From contig CAYORU010000064.1 of NCBI GenBank assembly GCA_964406445.1, positions 1 to 5,819 on the forward strand: a stretch of 5,819 bases of DNA, read 5' to 3'. Source of the stretch: SG8-30 sp964406445. Its GTDB lineage: Bacteria; Pseudomonadota; Gammaproteobacteria; Steroidobacterales; Steroidobacteraceae. The notes below the pieces were generated by a model. The model was given only the letters and a program-made list of their open reading frames with translations. It made no database searches and was not told where the DNA came from. Below, piece by piece: positions 5,291 through 5,819 of this stretch. The position numbers and the translations under genes are program-made. Every line of letters begins with the position of its first letter. The stretch's first letter is position 1.

Positions 5291-5819
5291 GCGACATGGA
5301 CACTCCGACGCGAATCACGACGGCCGCGGATGCGACCCAGAAGGCCCGGGCCAGCACACTCCTGAGCCCGCGCTTCTACCGCACGGACTACGACGCGATG
5401 GACCGGCTCGACACTTCGCTCGTGCGACGTGAGTGGGAAGCGCTGCTGAACGAGTTCCGCCGCGACTCCAACCGCAACCACTTCGAGCGGACCGCCGACT
5501 TCACGGCCCAGATCCGCGAGCTGCCGGACGCGCTGCGCCAGGAGTTCCTCGACTTCCTGGTGAGCTCGGTCACGGCCGAGTACTCCGGCTGCGTGCTGTA
5601 CAACGACATCCGCCGCCGCGTCGACAACCCGGACATCAAGGAGCTGATGGCCTTCATGGCGCGCGACGAGGCGCGCCACGCCAGCTTCATCAACCAGTCG
5701 CTCAAGGACTTCGGGCTGGCGGTGGACCTCAGCTTCCTCAAGCGCGCGAAGCACTACACCTACTTCCGGCCCAAGTTCATCTTCTACGCGACCTACCTGT
5801 CGGAGAAGATCGGCTACGC
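5287..5819 (+). CDS. acsF: Mg-protoporphyrin IX monomethyl ester oxidative cyclase, AcsF (3' partial)
   Basis: AcsF is the membrane-associated di-iron oxygenase that forms the isocyclic ring E of (bacterio)chlorophyll, turning Mg-protoporphyrin IX monomethyl ester into divinyl protochlorophyllide with O2. The window holds 177 codons, about half of the usual ~350-360 residues, and the frame is still open at the end. Seen: SPRFYRTDYDAMDRLD (29-44), WEALLNEFRRDSNRNHF, LDFLVSSVTAEYSGCVLYND and MARDEARHASFINQSLKDF. Glu98 followed 29 residues later by DEARH (Asp127, Glu128, His131) gives the first half of the di-iron motif Ex28DExRH; the second half is outside the window. ATG 5287 overlaps the puhC stop (ATGA), in keeping with the other junctions. 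A second in-frame ATG at 5296 is better spaced from the G-rich site AGGGGGG (5280-5286) and may be the true start. Its presence shows that this organism can make the pigment under oxygen; an anaerobic BchE elsewhere is neither shown nor excluded. Confidence 0.95.
   Translation, partial: MSDMDTPTRITTAADATQKARASTLLSPRFYRTDYDAMDRLDTSLVRREWEALLNEFRRDSNRNHFERTADFTAQIRELPDALRQEFLDFLVSSVTAEYSGCVLYNDIRRRVDNPDIKELMAFMARDEARHASFINQSLKDFGLAVDLSFLKRAKHYTYFRPKFIFYATYLSEKIGY

Noticed and set aside
4642..5754. A 370-codon minus-strand open frame opposite puhB, puhC and acsF
   Set aside because: No motif or ribosome site supports it, and the composition is that of an antisense shadow of the puhC and acsF codons.

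Overview
The window lies inside the photosynthesis gene cluster of a high-GC purple (or related aerobic anoxygenic) phototrophic bacterium. All eight genes are on the + strand, in the order bchH (3' end) - bchL - bchM - lhaA - puhA - puhB - puhC - acsF (5' part). This is the known proteobacterial bchFNBHLM-lhaA-puhABC superoperon order. acsF directly follows puhC and overlaps it, which suggests a beta- or gammaproteobacterial type of cluster (Rubrivivax-like) rather than the Rhodobacter type. That placement is an inference from gene order, very high GC at third codon positions and remembered family sequences, not from a search. Clusters of this type can also be transferred between phyla.

Region by region: 1-1911 holds three bacteriochlorophyll genes. 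They are the end of the Mg-chelatase large subunit BchH, the complete iron protein BchL of dark-operative protochlorophyllide reductase, and the Mg-protoporphyrin IX methyltransferase BchM. 1908-3338 is LhaA, a PucC-family membrane protein for LH1 assembly. 3367-5290 is puhABC: the reaction-centre H subunit and two small membrane proteins for reaction-centre and LH1 assembly. 5287-5819 is the N-terminal half of AcsF, the oxygen-dependent Mg-protoporphyrin monomethyl ester cyclase.

The genes serve one route. BchH (with BchI and BchD, not here) puts Mg into protoporphyrin IX, BchM methylates it, AcsF closes the isocyclic ring, and BchL feeds electrons to BchNB to reduce protochlorophyllide. LhaA and PuhA-C then build pigment into the LH1-reaction centre core.

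Packing is extreme. Five of seven junctions overlap by 1 or 4 bases, and only 36 bases lie between genes: 28 before puhA and 8 before puhC. The lhaA-puhA gap is the one junction with a free-standing, near-perfect Shine-Dalgarno sequence, which sits in the loop of a small possible hairpin. No RNA gene, mobile element, CRISPR array, terminator or convincing promoter was seen, and there is no gene-free stretch longer than 28 bases.

I find no previously undescribed system here. The points worth a second look are details: a PuhA lacking the two surface histidines of the Rhodobacter proton entry site, a GTG start for puhB hidden by an out-of-frame ATG, a G-run of slippery form at the puhC/acsF overlap, and the hairpin before puhA.
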